Notes: generated from the letters alone by a model not told the origin. 64,000 nucleotides of DNA from Streptomyces anulatus (GCF_000721175.1 NZ_JOEZ01000035.1:105471-169470), one strand, 5' to 3'; counted from the stretch's first letter, positions 32,024-40,616 are shown. Numbers and translations are program-made.

Positions 32024-32569
32024 ATGAGCGTGACGGAGACGGGAGCCACGATCTGGCTGACCGGTCTGCCGAGCGCGGGCAAGACCACCATCGCGTACGA
32101 GCTGGCGGGCCGGCTGCGGACCGAGGGCCACCGGGTGGAGGTGCTCGACGGCGACGAGATCCGCGAGTTCCTCTCCGCGGGCCTCGGCTTCTCCCGCGAG
32201 GACCGGCACACCAACGTGGCCCGGATCGGCTTCGTCGCCGAACTGCTCGCGGCCAACGGCGTGAAGGTGCTGGTCCCCGTCATCGCCCCGTTCGCCGACA
32301 GCCGCGAGGCGGTCCGGGGGCGGCACGCCGCCGAGTCCACCACCTATCTGGAGGTGCACGTCGCGACGCCCGTCGAGGTGTGCTCCGTACGCGATGTGAA
32401 GGGGCTGTACGCCAAGCAGGCGGCCGGCGAACTCACCGGTCTCACCGGGGTCGACGACCCCTACGAGGCCCCCGAATCGCCCGACCTGCGGATCGAGTCG
32501 CACCAGCAGACCGTGCAGGAGTCCGCAGCGGCGCTCCACGCGCTGCTCACCGAGAGGGGCCTGGCGTGA
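32024..32569 (+). CDS. cysC: Adenylyl-sulfate kinase
   Basis: A 181-aa APS kinase making PAPS. P-loop GLPSAGKTT (about 13-21), the DGDEIREFLSAGLGFSREDRHTN signature, and GLYAKQAAGELTGLTGVDDPYE in the lid region. The start at 32024 has CAGGAGGG six bases upstream; an ATG at 32000 that overlaps the cysH stop is possible and would add eight residues. Its stop overlaps the cysD GTG. Since cysH looks APS-specific, the PAPS made here may serve sulfotransfer rather than reduction. Confidence 0.9.
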   Translation: MSVTETGATIWLTGLPSAGKTTIAYELAGRLRTEGHRVEVLDGDEIREFLSAGLGFSREDRHTNVARIGFVAELLAANGVKVLVPVIAPFADSREAVRGRHAAESTTYLEVHVATPVEVCSVRDVKGLYAKQAAGELTGLTGVDDPYEAPESPDLRIESHQQTVQESAAALHALLTERGLA

Positions 32570-33501
32570 GCACCGTCGCCACCGTGCCGGAAGGCACCGT
32601 CAACCCGTACGCGCTCAGCCACCTGGACTCCCTGGAGTCGGAGGCGGTCCACATCTTCCGCGAGGTGGCGGGTGAGTTCGAGCGGCCGGTGATCCTGTTC
32701 TCCGGCGGCAAGGACTCCATCGTGATGCTGCACCTGGCGCTCAAGGCGTTCGCGCCCGCGCCGGTGCCGTTCACGCTGCTGCACGTGGACACCGGGCACA
32801 ACTTCCCCGAGGTCCTGGAGTACCGCGACCGTACGGTGAAGAAGCACGGGCTGCGGCTGCACGTCGCCTCCGTGCAGGAGTACATCGACGCCGGGAAGCT
32901 CCGCGAGCGCCCCGACGGCACCCGTAACCCGCTCCAGACCGTCCCGCTCACCGAGGCGATCCAGCAGCACCGCTTCGACGCCGTGTTCGGCGGCGGGCGG
33001 CGCGACGAGGAGAAGGCGCGCGCCAAGGAGCGGGTCTTCTCGCTGCGCGACGAGTTCTCGCAGTGGGACCCGCGCCGCCAGCGCCCCGAGCTGTGGCAGC
33101 TGTACAACGGCCGGCACGCCCCCGGCGAGCACGTCCGGGTCTTCCCGATCTCCAACTGGACCGAGCTGGACGTCTGGCAGTACATCGAGCGCGAGGGCAT
33201 CGAACTCCCGGAGATCTACTTCGCCCACGAGCGCGAGGTCTTCGACCGCAACGGCATGTGGCTGACGGCGGGTCACTGGGGCGGGCCCAAGGAGCACGAG
33301 TCGACCGAGACCCGTCTGGTGCGCTACCGCACGGTCGGCGACATGTCCTGCACCGGGGCCGTCGACTCCGACGCCACCACGCTGGACGCCGTGATCACCG
33401 AGATCGCCGCCTCCCGGCTCACCGAGCGGGGCGCGACCCGCGCCGACGACAAGATGTCCGAGGCCGCGATGGAAGACCGCAAGCGCGAGGGGTACTTCTG
33501 A
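32566..33501 (+). CDS. cysD: Sulfate adenylyltransferase subunit 2
   Basis: A 311-aa ATP sulfurylase small subunit that adenylates sulfate to APS. The PP-loop SGGKDS (about 42-47), HVDTGHNFPEVLEYRDR, FGGGRRDEEKARAKERVFS and the C-terminal DKMSEAAMEDRKREGYF are all standard. Starts with GTG overlapping the cysC stop (GTGA). It forms a heterodimer with CysN, whose GTPase drives the unfavourable reaction. A 201-bp gap with a palindromic repeat separates it from cysN. Confidence 0.93.
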   Translation: MSTVATVPEGTVNPYALSHLDSLESEAVHIFREVAGEFERPVILFSGGKDSIVMLHLALKAFAPAPVPFTLLHVDTGHNFPEVLEYRDRTVKKHGLRLHVASVQEYIDAGKLRERPDGTRNPLQTVPLTEAIQQHRFDAVFGGGRRDEEKARAKERVFSLRDEFSQWDPRRQRPELWQLYNGRHAPGEHVRVFPISNWTELDVWQYIEREGIELPEIYFAHEREVFDRNGMWLTAGHWGGPKEHESTETRLVRYRTVGDMSCTGAVDSDATTLDAVITEIAASRLTERGATRADDKMSEAAMEDRKREGYF

Positions 33502-33581
33502 GGCCTCTCGTGCGGATCATGCCGGGCTCGCGTGCCCTGGCACCGCACCTCGCCGCGCTGTCGTCACCCGCCATGGCTCCT

Positions 33582-33615
33582 TCCCCACGCTCTCGGCTCC
33601 GCTCGAGCAGGGGAG
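33582..33615. repeat. Palindromic repeat in the cysD-cysN gap
   Basis: TCCCC..GCTC pairs with GAGC..GGGGA around a CTCGGCTCCG loop (33582-33614). An inverted, better-paired relative lies at 35123-35157 after cysN. Both have the core GCTCTCG..TCGAGC. The type is common between Streptomyces genes; it may be a REP-like element or an mRNA-stabilising hairpin. Confidence 0.6.
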
Positions 33616-33702
33616 GCCCCGTCCGACTCCCTCCTCCGCCTTGCGATGCACGGCGCCAGACCCCGCTCCCTGATCCGGCCTGATCCGCACGAGAGGCCCA
33701 CC

Positions 33703-35049
33703 ATGACCACACCCATCCTGTCGGCCGAGCAGTTGTCGGCCACCACCCTGCTGCGGTTCGCCACGGCCGGGTCGGTCGACGACGGCAAGTCCACCCTCGT
33801 GGGACGTCTGCTGCACGACTCCAAGTCGATCCTCACCGACCAGCTGGAGGCCGTCGAGCAGGCCTCGCTGAACCGTGGTCAGGAGGCGCCGGACCTGGCA
33901 CTGCTGACCGACGGGCTGCGGGCCGAGCGCGAGCAGGGGATCACCATCGACGTGGCCTACCGCTACTTCGCCACCGCCCGGCGGCGGTTCATCCTCGCGG
34001 ACACCCCGGGCCACGTGCAGTACACCCGCAACATGGTGACCGGCGCCTCCACGGCCGAGCTGGCCGTGGTCCTGGTCGACGCCCGCAACGGCGTAGTCGA
34101 GCAGACCCGCCGGCACGCCGCGGTCGCCGCGCTGCTGCGCGTCCCGCACGTGGTGCTGGCGGTCAACAAGATGGACCTGGTCGACTACGCGGAGCCCGTG
34201 TTCGCCGCCATAGCAGAGGAGTTCACCGCGTACGCCGCCTCGCTCGGCGTCCCGGAGATCACCGCGATCCCGATCTCGGCGCTGGCCGGGGACAACGTGG
34301 TGGAACCGTCCGCGCACATGGACTGGTACGGCGGGCCGACCGTCCTGGAGCACCTGGAGACGGTGCCGGTCAGCCATGACCTCACCGCCTGCCACGCGCG
34401 CTTCCCCGTGCAGTACGTGATCCGCCCGCAGAGCGCCGAGCACCCCGACTACCGGGGTTACGCCGGTCAGATCGCGGCCGGGGTGTTCCGGGTCGGCGAG
34501 GCCGTCTCCGTACTCCCCTCGGGGCGCACCACCACGATCGCGGGCATCGACGCTTTCGGCGACAGCGTCGACATCGCGTGGGCGCCGCAGTCGGTGACGA
34601 TCCGGCTGGCCGACGACATCGACATCTCACGCGGCGACCTGATCGCCCCGGCCGACGACTCCCCCGCCATCACAAGGGACGTCGAGGCGACCGTCTGCCA
34701 CGTGGCCGACCAGCCGCTCTCGGTGGGCCAGCGGGTGCTGCTCAAGCACACCACCCGCACCGTCAAGGCGATCGTCAAGGACATCCCCTCGCGGCTCACC
34801 CTGGACGACCTCTCCCAGCACCCGGCCCCCGGGCAGCTGGTCGCCAACGACATCGGCCGGGTCGTCGTGCGCACCGCCGAGCCGCTCGCGCTCGACGCGT
34901 ACGCCGACTCCCGGCGCACCGGTTCGTTCCTGCTGATCGACCCGGCGGACGGTACGACGCTGAGCGCCGGCATGGCGGGCGCCTCGTTCGCCGCGGTCGC
35001 CGAAGCCGCGGCCGGGAGCGCCGCCGACGACGCCGAGTGGGACTTCTGA
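33703..35049 (+). CDS. cysN: Sulfate adenylyltransferase subunit 1 (GTPase)
   Basis: A 448-aa EF-Tu-like GTPase subunit of ATP sulfurylase. G1 GSVDDGKSTLVGRLL, switch region EREQGITIDVAYRYF, G3 DTPGH, G4 NKMD, followed by two beta-barrel domains. No C-terminal APS kinase is fused; cysC is separate. GAGAGG is ten bases upstream of the ATG. The upstream open frame is not used: it encodes the palindromic repeat. Confidence 0.93.
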   Translation: MTTPILSAEQLSATTLLRFATAGSVDDGKSTLVGRLLHDSKSILTDQLEAVEQASLNRGQEAPDLALLTDGLRAEREQGITIDVAYRYFATARRRFILADTPGHVQYTRNMVTGASTAELAVVLVDARNGVVEQTRRHAAVAALLRVPHVVLAVNKMDLVDYAEPVFAAIAEEFTAYAASLGVPEITAIPISALAGDNVVEPSAHMDWYGGPTVLEHLETVPVSHDLTACHARFPVQYVIRPQSAEHPDYRGYAGQIAAGVFRVGEAVSVLPSGRTTTIAGIDAFGDSVDIAWAPQSVTIRLADDIDISRGDLIAPADDSPAITRDVEATVCHVADQPLSVGQRVLLKHTTRTVKAIVKDIPSRLTLDDLSQHPAPGQLVANDIGRVVVRTAEPLALDAYADSRRTGSFLLIDPADGTTLSAGMAGASFAAVAEAAAGSAADDAEWDF

Positions 35050-35122
35050 TGGCCACCGATTTCTTCTCCACCTCCGCGAAGGAGGGCGGCCGGGCGGGCA
35101 GCGGCGCCCTCGGGAGGGGGCG

Positions 35123-35157
35123 CCCCCCGCTCGAACGAATTCGAGAGCTTGGGGGAG
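35123..35157. repeat. Palindromic repeat between cysN and the ABC importer
   Basis: CCCCC-cGCTCGAA-cgaa-TTCGAG-agCtt-GGGGG: the central CTCGAACGAATTCGAG is a perfect dyad. It is the inverted relative of 33582-33615. It lies 74 bases after cysN and 160 bases before the next start. Confidence 0.65.
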
Positions 35158-35316
35158 GTCAGGGCGGGGTCGGGCGATGTGCGTGATGACGTACGCGCAC
35201 TGCTCGCGCGCCCTCCCGCACCGTCCGTACCGCCGAAGACCTGCCGACCTCCCGGCCACGCCCCCCTGACCAGCCAGCGGGACGTGAGCACCGGGCCGAC
35301 GAGAGGAAAGCCTCCC

Positions 35317-36432
35317 GTGCCTGCCCCCCGTTCCACCCCTCGCCGCGGCCTCGCCGCCGTCGCCGCCCTGCCGCTGATCGCCCTGGCGGCCACCGCATGC
35401 GGCTACGGTTCCCAGGCGGAGGGCGACGGCGCCCGGAAGGCGAACGTCTCCGCCCGAGGGAAGAAGCTCTCCTCCGACACCGTGAGGATCGGCTACTTCC
35501 CGAACCTCACGCACGCCACCGCCCTGGTCGGTATCCGGGAAGGCACCATCCAGAAGGAACTGGGCGGTACCCGGGTCGAGTCCACGACCTTCAACGCGGG
35601 CCCCTCGGAGATCGAGGCGCTGAACGCCGGGTCCATCGACATCGGTTTCATCGGCCCCTCGCCCTCCATCAACGGCTACGCCAGGTCCCAGGGCAAGGGC
35701 CTGCGGATCATCTCCGGTTCGGCCTCCGGCGGGGTGAAGCTGGTCGTGGACCCGGACCGGATCAAGACCCTGGACGACCTCAAGGGCAAGAAGATCGCCA
35801 CCCCGCAGCTCGGCAACACCCAGGACGTGGCCTTCCTCGACTGGATCTCCGAGCAGGGCTGGCAGGTCGACGCCCAGAGCGGCAAGGGCGATGTCTCCGT
35901 GGTCCGCTCGGACAACAAGGTGACGCCGGGCGCCTACACGTCCGGTGACCTGGACGGCGCGTGGGTGCCGGAGCCGACCGCCTCCAAGCTGGTCTCCGAG
36001 GGCGCGAAGGTGCTCCTCGACGAGAAGGACCTGTGGCCCGACAAGAAGTTCGTGATCACGAACATCATCGTGTCGCAGAAGTTCCTCGACGAGCACCCGG
36101 ACGTCGTCGAGGCGGTGCTGAAGGGTTCGGTCGCCACCAACAGGTGGATCAACGCCAACCCCGAGGAGGCCAAGGCCTCCGCGAACAAGGCGCTGGAGAC
36201 CCTGAGCGGCAAGCCGCTGCCCGAGGAGATCCTCGACCCGGCGTGGGAGTCCATCGAGATCACCGACGACCCGTTGTCCGACACGCTCAAGACGCAGGCC
36301 GGGCACGCGGTGAAGTCCGGTCTGCTCAAGGAGCCGAACCTCCAGGGCATCTACGACCTGGGCCCGCTGAACAAGGTCCTCAAGGCCGAGGGCCGGCCCG
36401 AGGTCGCCGACGCCGGTCTCGGCGTCAAGTAG
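35317..36432 (+). CDS. Sulfonate/taurine-type ABC transporter substrate-binding lipoprotein
   Basis: A 371-aa lipoprotein (signal peptide with lipobox LAATAC, Cys28) of the SsuA/TauA/NrtA family: VRIGYFPNLTHATALVGIREG at the start of the mature fold, AGPSEIEALNAGSIDIGFIGPSPSINGYA and ISGSASGGVKLVV in the cleft. Operon context points to aliphatic sulfonates, taurine or sulfate esters as ligands. The start is GTG with GAGAGG ten bases upstream. It follows cysN by 267 bp, a gap that contains the palindromic repeat. Confidence 0.87.
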   Translation: MPAPRSTPRRGLAAVAALPLIALAATACGYGSQAEGDGARKANVSARGKKLSSDTVRIGYFPNLTHATALVGIREGTIQKELGGTRVESTTFNAGPSEIEALNAGSIDIGFIGPSPSINGYARSQGKGLRIISGSASGGVKLVVDPDRIKTLDDLKGKKIATPQLGNTQDVAFLDWISEQGWQVDAQSGKGDVSVVRSDNKVTPGAYTSGDLDGAWVPEPTASKLVSEGAKVLLDEKDLWPDKKFVITNIIVSQKFLDEHPDVVEAVLKGSVATNRWINANPEEAKASANKALETLSGKPLPEEILDPAWESIEITDDPLSDTLKTQAGHAVKSGLLKEPNLQGIYDLGPLNKVLKAEGRPEVADAGLGVK

Positions 36433-36478
36433 CCCACCCGCCCGTACCAGGATCCAGGATTCCCAGGAGGTGACGACC

Positions 36479-37270
36479 ATGGCGACCACCACCCTCACCA
36501 AGGCCGAGGAACGCACGGCGGTCGAGCACGCCGCCCGTCTCGCGCACGTCTCGAAGTCCTTCGCCGGACCCACGGGGCAGCAGCTCGTGCTGGACGACAT
36601 CACGCTCGATGTCGCTCCGGGTGAGTTCGTCACCCTCCTGGGAGCCTCCGGGTGCGGGAAGTCGACGCTGCTGAATCTGGTGGCCGGACTCGACCGCCCG
36701 TCCGCCGGGTCCATCGAGACCCCCGGCGGGCGGCCGGCCCTGATGTTCCAGGAGCACGCCCTCTTCCCGTGGCTGACCGCGGGCAAGAACATCGAACTGG
36801 CCCTGCGGCTGCGCGGGGTACCGAAGTCGGAGCGCCGCACCGAGGCGGAGCGGCTGCTCGAACTCGTCCGGCTCGGCGGGGCCCACGGCAAGCGGGTGCA
36901 CGAGCTGTCCGGCGGTATGCGGCAGCGCGTCGCGATGGCCCGCGCGCTCGCCCAGGACAGCCAACTGCTGCTGATGGACGAACCGTTCGCGGCGCTGGAC
37001 GCCATCACCCGCGATGTGCTGCACGATGAACTCACCCGGATCTGGCGGGAGACGAACGCCTCGGTCCTCTTCGTCACACACAACGTGCGCGAGGCTGTAC
37101 GGCTCGCGCAGCGCGTCGTGCTGCTGTCGTCCCGGCCGGGCCGGATCGCCCGGGAGTGGACGGTCGACATCGAGCAGCCGCGCCGTATCGAGGACTCCGC
37201 CGTGGCGGAGCTGTCCGTCGAGATCACCGAAGAACTGCGTGGGGAGATCCGCCGACATGGCCAGCACTGA
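36479..37270 (+). CDS. Sulfonate/taurine-type ABC transporter ATP-binding protein
   Basis: A 263-aa ABC ATPase of the SsuB/TauB type. Walker A GASGCGKST, Q-loop FQEHALFPWLT, signature ELSGGMRQRVAMARAL, Walker B LLLMDEPFAALD, H-loop FVTHNVREAV. AGGAGGT lies eight bases upstream of the ATG at 36479, which is preferred over the in-frame GTG inside that site. Its end overlaps the permease start by 14 bp. Confidence 0.9.
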   Translation: MATTTLTKAEERTAVEHAARLAHVSKSFAGPTGQQLVLDDITLDVAPGEFVTLLGASGCGKSTLLNLVAGLDRPSAGSIETPGGRPALMFQEHALFPWLTAGKNIELALRLRGVPKSERRTEAERLLELVRLGGAHGKRVHELSGGMRQRVAMARALAQDSQLLLMDEPFAALDAITRDVLHDELTRIWRETNASVLFVTHNVREAVRLAQRVVLLSSRPGRIAREWTVDIEQPRRIEDSAVAELSVEITEELRGEIRRHGQH

Positions 37271-38183
37271 CATCACGTCGAGCCGGAAGCGGCCGGACGG
37301 GGCGGCCGGACCGGTCGGCGCGAAGTCCGACGATCTGGCGGGCCTGGAGGCCGGGCTCGACGCCCTGGACGCCGTGCAGATCCGCCGCACCCCGGTGCGC
37401 GAGGTCCTGCTGCGCAAGGTGCTGCCGCCCGTCGTGGCGGTGGCGCTGGTCCTGGTGCTCTGGGAGCTGCTGGTCCGCGCCCAGGTCACGGAGGTCTACA
37501 AGCTGCCGCCGCCGTCCGCCGTCTGGAACAGTGCGCGGGAGATGTGGCTGGCGGGCACGCTGCTGGAGGTCGTCTGGACCAGCGTCTCGCGCGGTCTGCT
37601 CGGCTTCCTGCTCGCGGTCGCCATCGGTACGCCGCTGGGGCTGCTGGTCGCCCGGGTGAGGCTGGTCCGGGCCGCGATCGGCCCGATCCTGTCCGGGCTC
37701 CAGTCGCTGCCGTCGGTCGCCTGGGTGGCCCCGGCGGTGATCTGGCTCGGCCTGAACGACCGGATGATGTTCGCGGTGATCCTGCTGGGCGCGGTGCCCT
37801 CGATCGCCAACGGGCTGGTCTCCGGCGTCGACCAGGTGCCGCCGCTGTTCCTCCGGGCGGGCCGCACCCTGGGCGCGACCGGGCTGCGCGGGACCTGGCA
37901 CATCGTGCTCCCGGCGGCGCTGCCAGGCTATCTGGCGGGCCTCAAGCAGGGCTGGGCGTTCTCCTGGCGCTCGCTGATGGCCGCCGAGATCATCGCCTCG
38001 TCCCCCGAACTGGGCTTGGGACTCGGCCAGTTGCTGGAGAACGGCCGCAGCAACTTCGACATGCCCGGGATCTTCCTCTCGATCCTGCTCATCCTGTTCG
38101 TCGGCATCGCGATCGACCTGCTCGTCTTCAGTCCGCTGGAGCGGTGGGTGCTGCGCAGCCGCGGTCTCCTCATCAAGAACTGA
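37257..38183 (+). CDS. Sulfonate/taurine-type ABC transporter permease
   Basis: A 308-aa permease. A charged cytosolic N-terminus of about 50 residues precedes about six membrane segments (first VVAVALVLVLWELLV at about 63). The EAA-loop equivalent reads RAGRTLGATGLRGTWHIVLPAALPG. It overlaps the ATPase gene by 14 bp and precedes the chelatase by 8 bp, so the three are cotranscribed. Confidence 0.9.
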   Translation: MASTDITSSRKRPDGAAGPVGAKSDDLAGLEAGLDALDAVQIRRTPVREVLLRKVLPPVVAVALVLVLWELLVRAQVTEVYKLPPPSAVWNSAREMWLAGTLLEVVWTSVSRGLLGFLLAVAIGTPLGLLVARVRLVRAAIGPILSGLQSLPSVAWVAPAVIWLGLNDRMMFAVILLGAVPSIANGLVSGVDQVPPLFLRAGRTLGATGLRGTWHIVLPAALPGYLAGLKQGWAFSWRSLMAAEIIASSPELGLGLGQLLENGRSNFDMPGIFLSILLILFVGIAIDLLVFSPLERWVLRSRGLLIKN

Positions 38184-38191
38184 GTCACGCC

Positions 38192-38944
38192 ATGCCCCGT
38201 CCCGTTCTCCTCGTCATCGCCCACGGCAGCCGCGACCCGCGGCACGCCGCGACCGTGCACGCGCTCACCGAGCGGGTCCGGGCCGAGCGGCCGGGGCTGC
38301 GCGTGGAGACCGCGTTCCTGGAGTTCAACGCGCCCTCCGTGCCCCGGGTGCTGGAGCGCCTGGCCGCACAGGGCGCGGACGAGGTCGTCGCCCTGCCGCT
38401 GCTGCTCACCCGGGCGTTCCACGCCAAGACCGACATCCCGTCGGTCCTGCGCGAGGCCCGCGCCCGGCTGCCCCGGCTGCACATCCGGCAGGCCGACGTC
38501 CTCGGCCCGTCCCCGCTGCTGGGCGTCACCCTGGGGCGGCGGCTGCGGGAGGCCGGGATCCGTCCCGGCGACCTCCCCCGGACCGGGCTCGTCCTGGCCT
38601 CGGCGGGATCCACAGACCCGGAGGCGATCGCAGTGATCGCTGAAATCGCGCGGGAGCTGCGGCACACCGGTTGGTGCGCCGTGCGGCCTGCGTTCGCCTC
38701 CGCACCACTTCCCCGCACCGAGGACGCGGTGCGGGCCCTGCGCGCCGACGGCGTGGAGCGGGTGGCGGTGGCGCCGTACGTCATCGCGCCCGGCCGGCTC
38801 CCCGACCGGATCGCGGCGGGCGCCGAGGCTGCCGGGGCGGACGTGCTGGCCGATGTCCTCGGCCCCGCCCCGGAGTTGGCGCGGCTGCTGCTGGACCGGT
38901 ACGACGAGGCGCGGGTGAGGGTGGGGGCGTCGCTGTCGGCGTGA
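38192..38944 (+). CDS. Sirohydrochlorin chelatase (CbiX/SirB-like)
   Basis: A 250-aa chelatase with two CbiX-like halves. The first has the metal-binding His in LVIAHGSRDPR (His11) and a second candidate in LLLTRAFHAKTDIP. It would insert Fe(II) into sirohydrochlorin to make siroheme for the sulfite reductase at the head of the operon, a clear functional link. Last gene of the sulfur operon. Cobalt insertion for cobalamin is an alternative, but no cobalamin genes are near. Confidence 0.87.
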   Translation: MPRPVLLVIAHGSRDPRHAATVHALTERVRAERPGLRVETAFLEFNAPSVPRVLERLAAQGADEVVALPLLLTRAFHAKTDIPSVLREARARLPRLHIRQADVLGPSPLLGVTLGRRLREAGIRPGDLPRTGLVLASAGSTDPEAIAVIAEIARELRHTGWCAVRPAFASAPLPRTEDAVRALRADGVERVAVAPYVIAPGRLPDRIAAGAEAAGADVLADVLGPAPELARLLLDRYDEARVRVGASLSA

Positions 38945-38957
38945 GCGCCGTGGCTCC

Positions 38958-39575
38958 TCAGTCGTAGGACAGGCCGCCCGAGCGACCGCGCTTGAGTTCG
39001 AAGAAGCCCCGGTGGCCCGCGAGCACCCGGAAGCTGTCGAAGAGTCCGGCCGCCTCCTCACCGCGCGGGATCGCGTTCAGGACCGGCCCGAACCACACCG
39101 TGCCGTCGACGTGGATCGTCGGCGTGCCCACGTACGCGTCCTGCTCCGGGTCCTTGCCCGCGTCGTGGCTGCGCGCGACTTCCACGTCGTACGCCGTGGA
39201 GTGCGCGGCCTCCGCCAGAGCGGCGGGGAGGCCCAGTTCCGCGAGGGACGCTTCGACGGCGACGGCGAAGTCCTTCTCCTGGTGCTGGTGGATACGGGTG
39301 CCCAGCGCGGTGTAGAGGTCCCGCAGGATGCCGTCGCCGTGCGCGGCGGCCGCGGCGACGGCGACCCGGACCGGTCCGATCGACTTGTCGACCAGCTCGC
39401 GGTACCGGTCGGGCAGGTCGTTGCCCTGGTTGTGCAGATACAGGCTCATGGGCCGGAAGCGGAGGTCGAGGTCGCGCCGCTGCTCGACCTCCAGCATCCA
39501 GCGGGAGGTGATCCAGGCGAACGGGCAGGCGGGGTCGAAGTAGAAGTCGACGGTGGTGGCGTGGCGGGTGCTCAT
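38958..39575 (-). CDS. DsbA-family, mycothiol-dependent nitroreductase-like protein (CPFA variant)
   Basis: A 205-aa thioredoxin-fold protein closely related to M. tuberculosis Rv2466c, a mycothiol-dependent nitroreductase: DFYFDPACPFAWITSRWMLEV, the GPVRVAVAAAAAHG helix, VGTPTIHVDG and GPVLNAIPRGEEAAGLFD all match. The active site reads Cys17-Pro-Phe-Ala20 where Rv2466c has CPWC, so the resolving cysteine is absent. A monothiol mechanism with mycothiol is plausible. Start at 39575 (MSTRH); an upstream ATG at 39584 would add three residues. Convergent with the chelatase gene, 13 bp apart. Confidence 0.85.
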   Translation of the reverse strand: MSTRHATTVDFYFDPACPFAWITSRWMLEVEQRRDLDLRFRPMSLYLHNQGNDLPDRYRELVDKSIGPVRVAVAAAAAHGDGILRDLYTALGTRIHQHQEKDFAVAVEASLAELGLPAALAEAAHSTAYDVEVARSHDAGKDPEQDAYVGTPTIHVDGTVWFGPVLNAIPRGEEAAGLFDSFRVLAGHRGFFELKRGRSGGLSYD

Positions 39576-39687
39576 GGTTCTCACCCTAGAAAGCGATTGG
39601 CGCGGGCTCCTGGGCCAATCGGACTCCGGTCCGGTGGGCCATTCGGGGCGGCCCGGCCAGGTGCGGCGGCCGGGCGAGGAGGAGCGC

Positions 39688-39771
39688 TCAGGGGTGCGGC
39701 GCGGTGCGGCTGCCGGACCGGGCGCGCCACAGGGCGGCGTACGGGCCGTCCGCGTCGCGCAGTTCGTCGTG
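39688..39771 (-). pseudogene. 3' remnant of an ABC exporter ATPase gene
   Basis: On the minus strand these 28 codons read HDELRDADGPYAALWRARSG and on to a TGA at 39688. This is the conserved C-terminal end of ABC exporter ATPases (usually after EEGTHDEL). Everything upstream is gone: the reading frame is cut at a run of nine or ten G (39770-39779) followed by the truncated repeat at 39795-39862. It is a deletion remnant. Confidence 0.6.
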
Positions 39772-39794
39772 GGGGGGGGAGCTGCCAGGGCCTT

Positions 39795-39862
39795 TCGGCA
39801 ACGCCGGAAGCGTGCGTGCCAGGGCGTGGCCGCCCGGTCAGAGGTCGCCCGACAGGCTCTCA
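39795..39862. repeat. Truncated copy of the inverted-repeat element
   Basis: TCGGCAACGCCGGAAG through CGCCCGACAGGCTCT matches 53182-53248 with few changes and includes one terminal repeat. The other end is missing. The terminal repeat abuts and provides the TGA stop of the DUF1697 gene (minus strand TGA-GAGCCTGTCGGG), as its relative does for glgX. Confidence 0.75.
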
Positions 39863-40408
39863 GCCACGGGTCATCTCCACGAGCTTCGCCACGGTGTTCC
39901 AGTTACGACTGGTGGCGGTGAGGCCTCTGACGTGGCGGGGGCGTCCCAGCGCGACGGCCAGCTTGGAGCGGCCGAGCCCGTCGGGGGCGTACAGGTACAG
40001 ACAGCGGTCGCCGAGCCGGAACTCCTCCGGCAGGAAGTCGCCCGCCTCCAGGTCCGCGAAGCGGTCCGCGTCCACGGGCCGGTCGTAGTAGGTGACGTGG
40101 AGTTGCTTGCCCTCCAGGTCGGCGGCGGGGAAGGGGCAGGCGTCGGCGACGGCGGCGAGATAGCCGGCGTCGCGCACTAGGCAGTCGACGGCGAATCCGA
40201 ACCGTTCGTGCAGGGCCTGCTCCAGGGCGGCGGCCAGGGCGTCCTCGTCGTCGCCGTCGCTCCGGAAGACGGCGTTGCCGCTCTGCAGATAGGTGGCGAT
40301 GCCGGTGTGTCCCAGTTCGGTGAGGACGGTGCGCAGTTCGGGCATCGGGACCCTCTTGCCGCCGCTCACGTTGATCCCCCGCAGCAGCGCCGCGTACGTC
40401 GTCGTCAT
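39860..40408 (-). CDS. DUF1697 family protein
   Basis: A 182-aa cytosolic protein of DUF1697, unknown function. The family opening YAALLRGINVSGGKRVPMPELR (residues about 4-25), IATYLQSGNAVF and the C-terminal ATSRNWNTVAKLVEM are all present. Length is normal for the family. The start at 40408 follows the last open stretch resembling the family. Its stop codon lies within the terminal repeat of the truncated element at 39795-39862, so the last residue or two may have been replaced. Confidence 0.88.
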   Translation of the reverse strand: MTTTYAALLRGINVSGGKRVPMPELRTVLTELGHTGIATYLQSGNAVFRSDGDDEDALAAALEQALHERFGFAVDCLVRDAGYLAAVADACPFPAADLEGKQLHVTYYDRPVDADRFADLEAGDFLPEEFRLGDRCLYLYAPDGLGRSKLAVALGRPRHVRGLTATSRNWNTVAKLVEMTRG

Positions 40409-40560
40409 GGCCACCCACCCTAGGGCCTGACGTCGCTTCGGGCCGACACGCTGCCCGGCGCGATCCGTGGCGGGGCGATCGCGGGTCCCCTTCGGCCTGC
40501 CCGCACGGCGCAGCCGCCACGCCCCGTGGGGGAGAGCGCGGCGGCTGCTGTGCGCGGGGG

Positions 40561-40595
40561 CCGGGCGGCGGTGGTACGTGCCCACCGCCGCCCGG
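40561..40595 (-). terminator. Terminator of the subtilase gene
   Basis: A perfect 14-bp stem (CCGGGCGGCGGTGG/CCACCGCCGCCCGG) with a seven-base loop, 22 bases after the protease stop. It also separates the gene from DUF1697. The rest of 40409-40616 shows no gene. Confidence 0.75.
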
Positions 40596-40616
40596 CGTCC
40601 GGTCGGAACCGGGGTG

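Noticed and set aside
34627..37227. An 866-codon minus-strand frame opposite cysN and the ABC importer
   Set aside because: Shadow of well-supported genes on the plus strand.
39771..39780. Run of nine to ten Gs as a phase-variation switch
   Set aside because: It adjoins only a gene remnant, with no intact frame to switch; a sequencing error is as likely.
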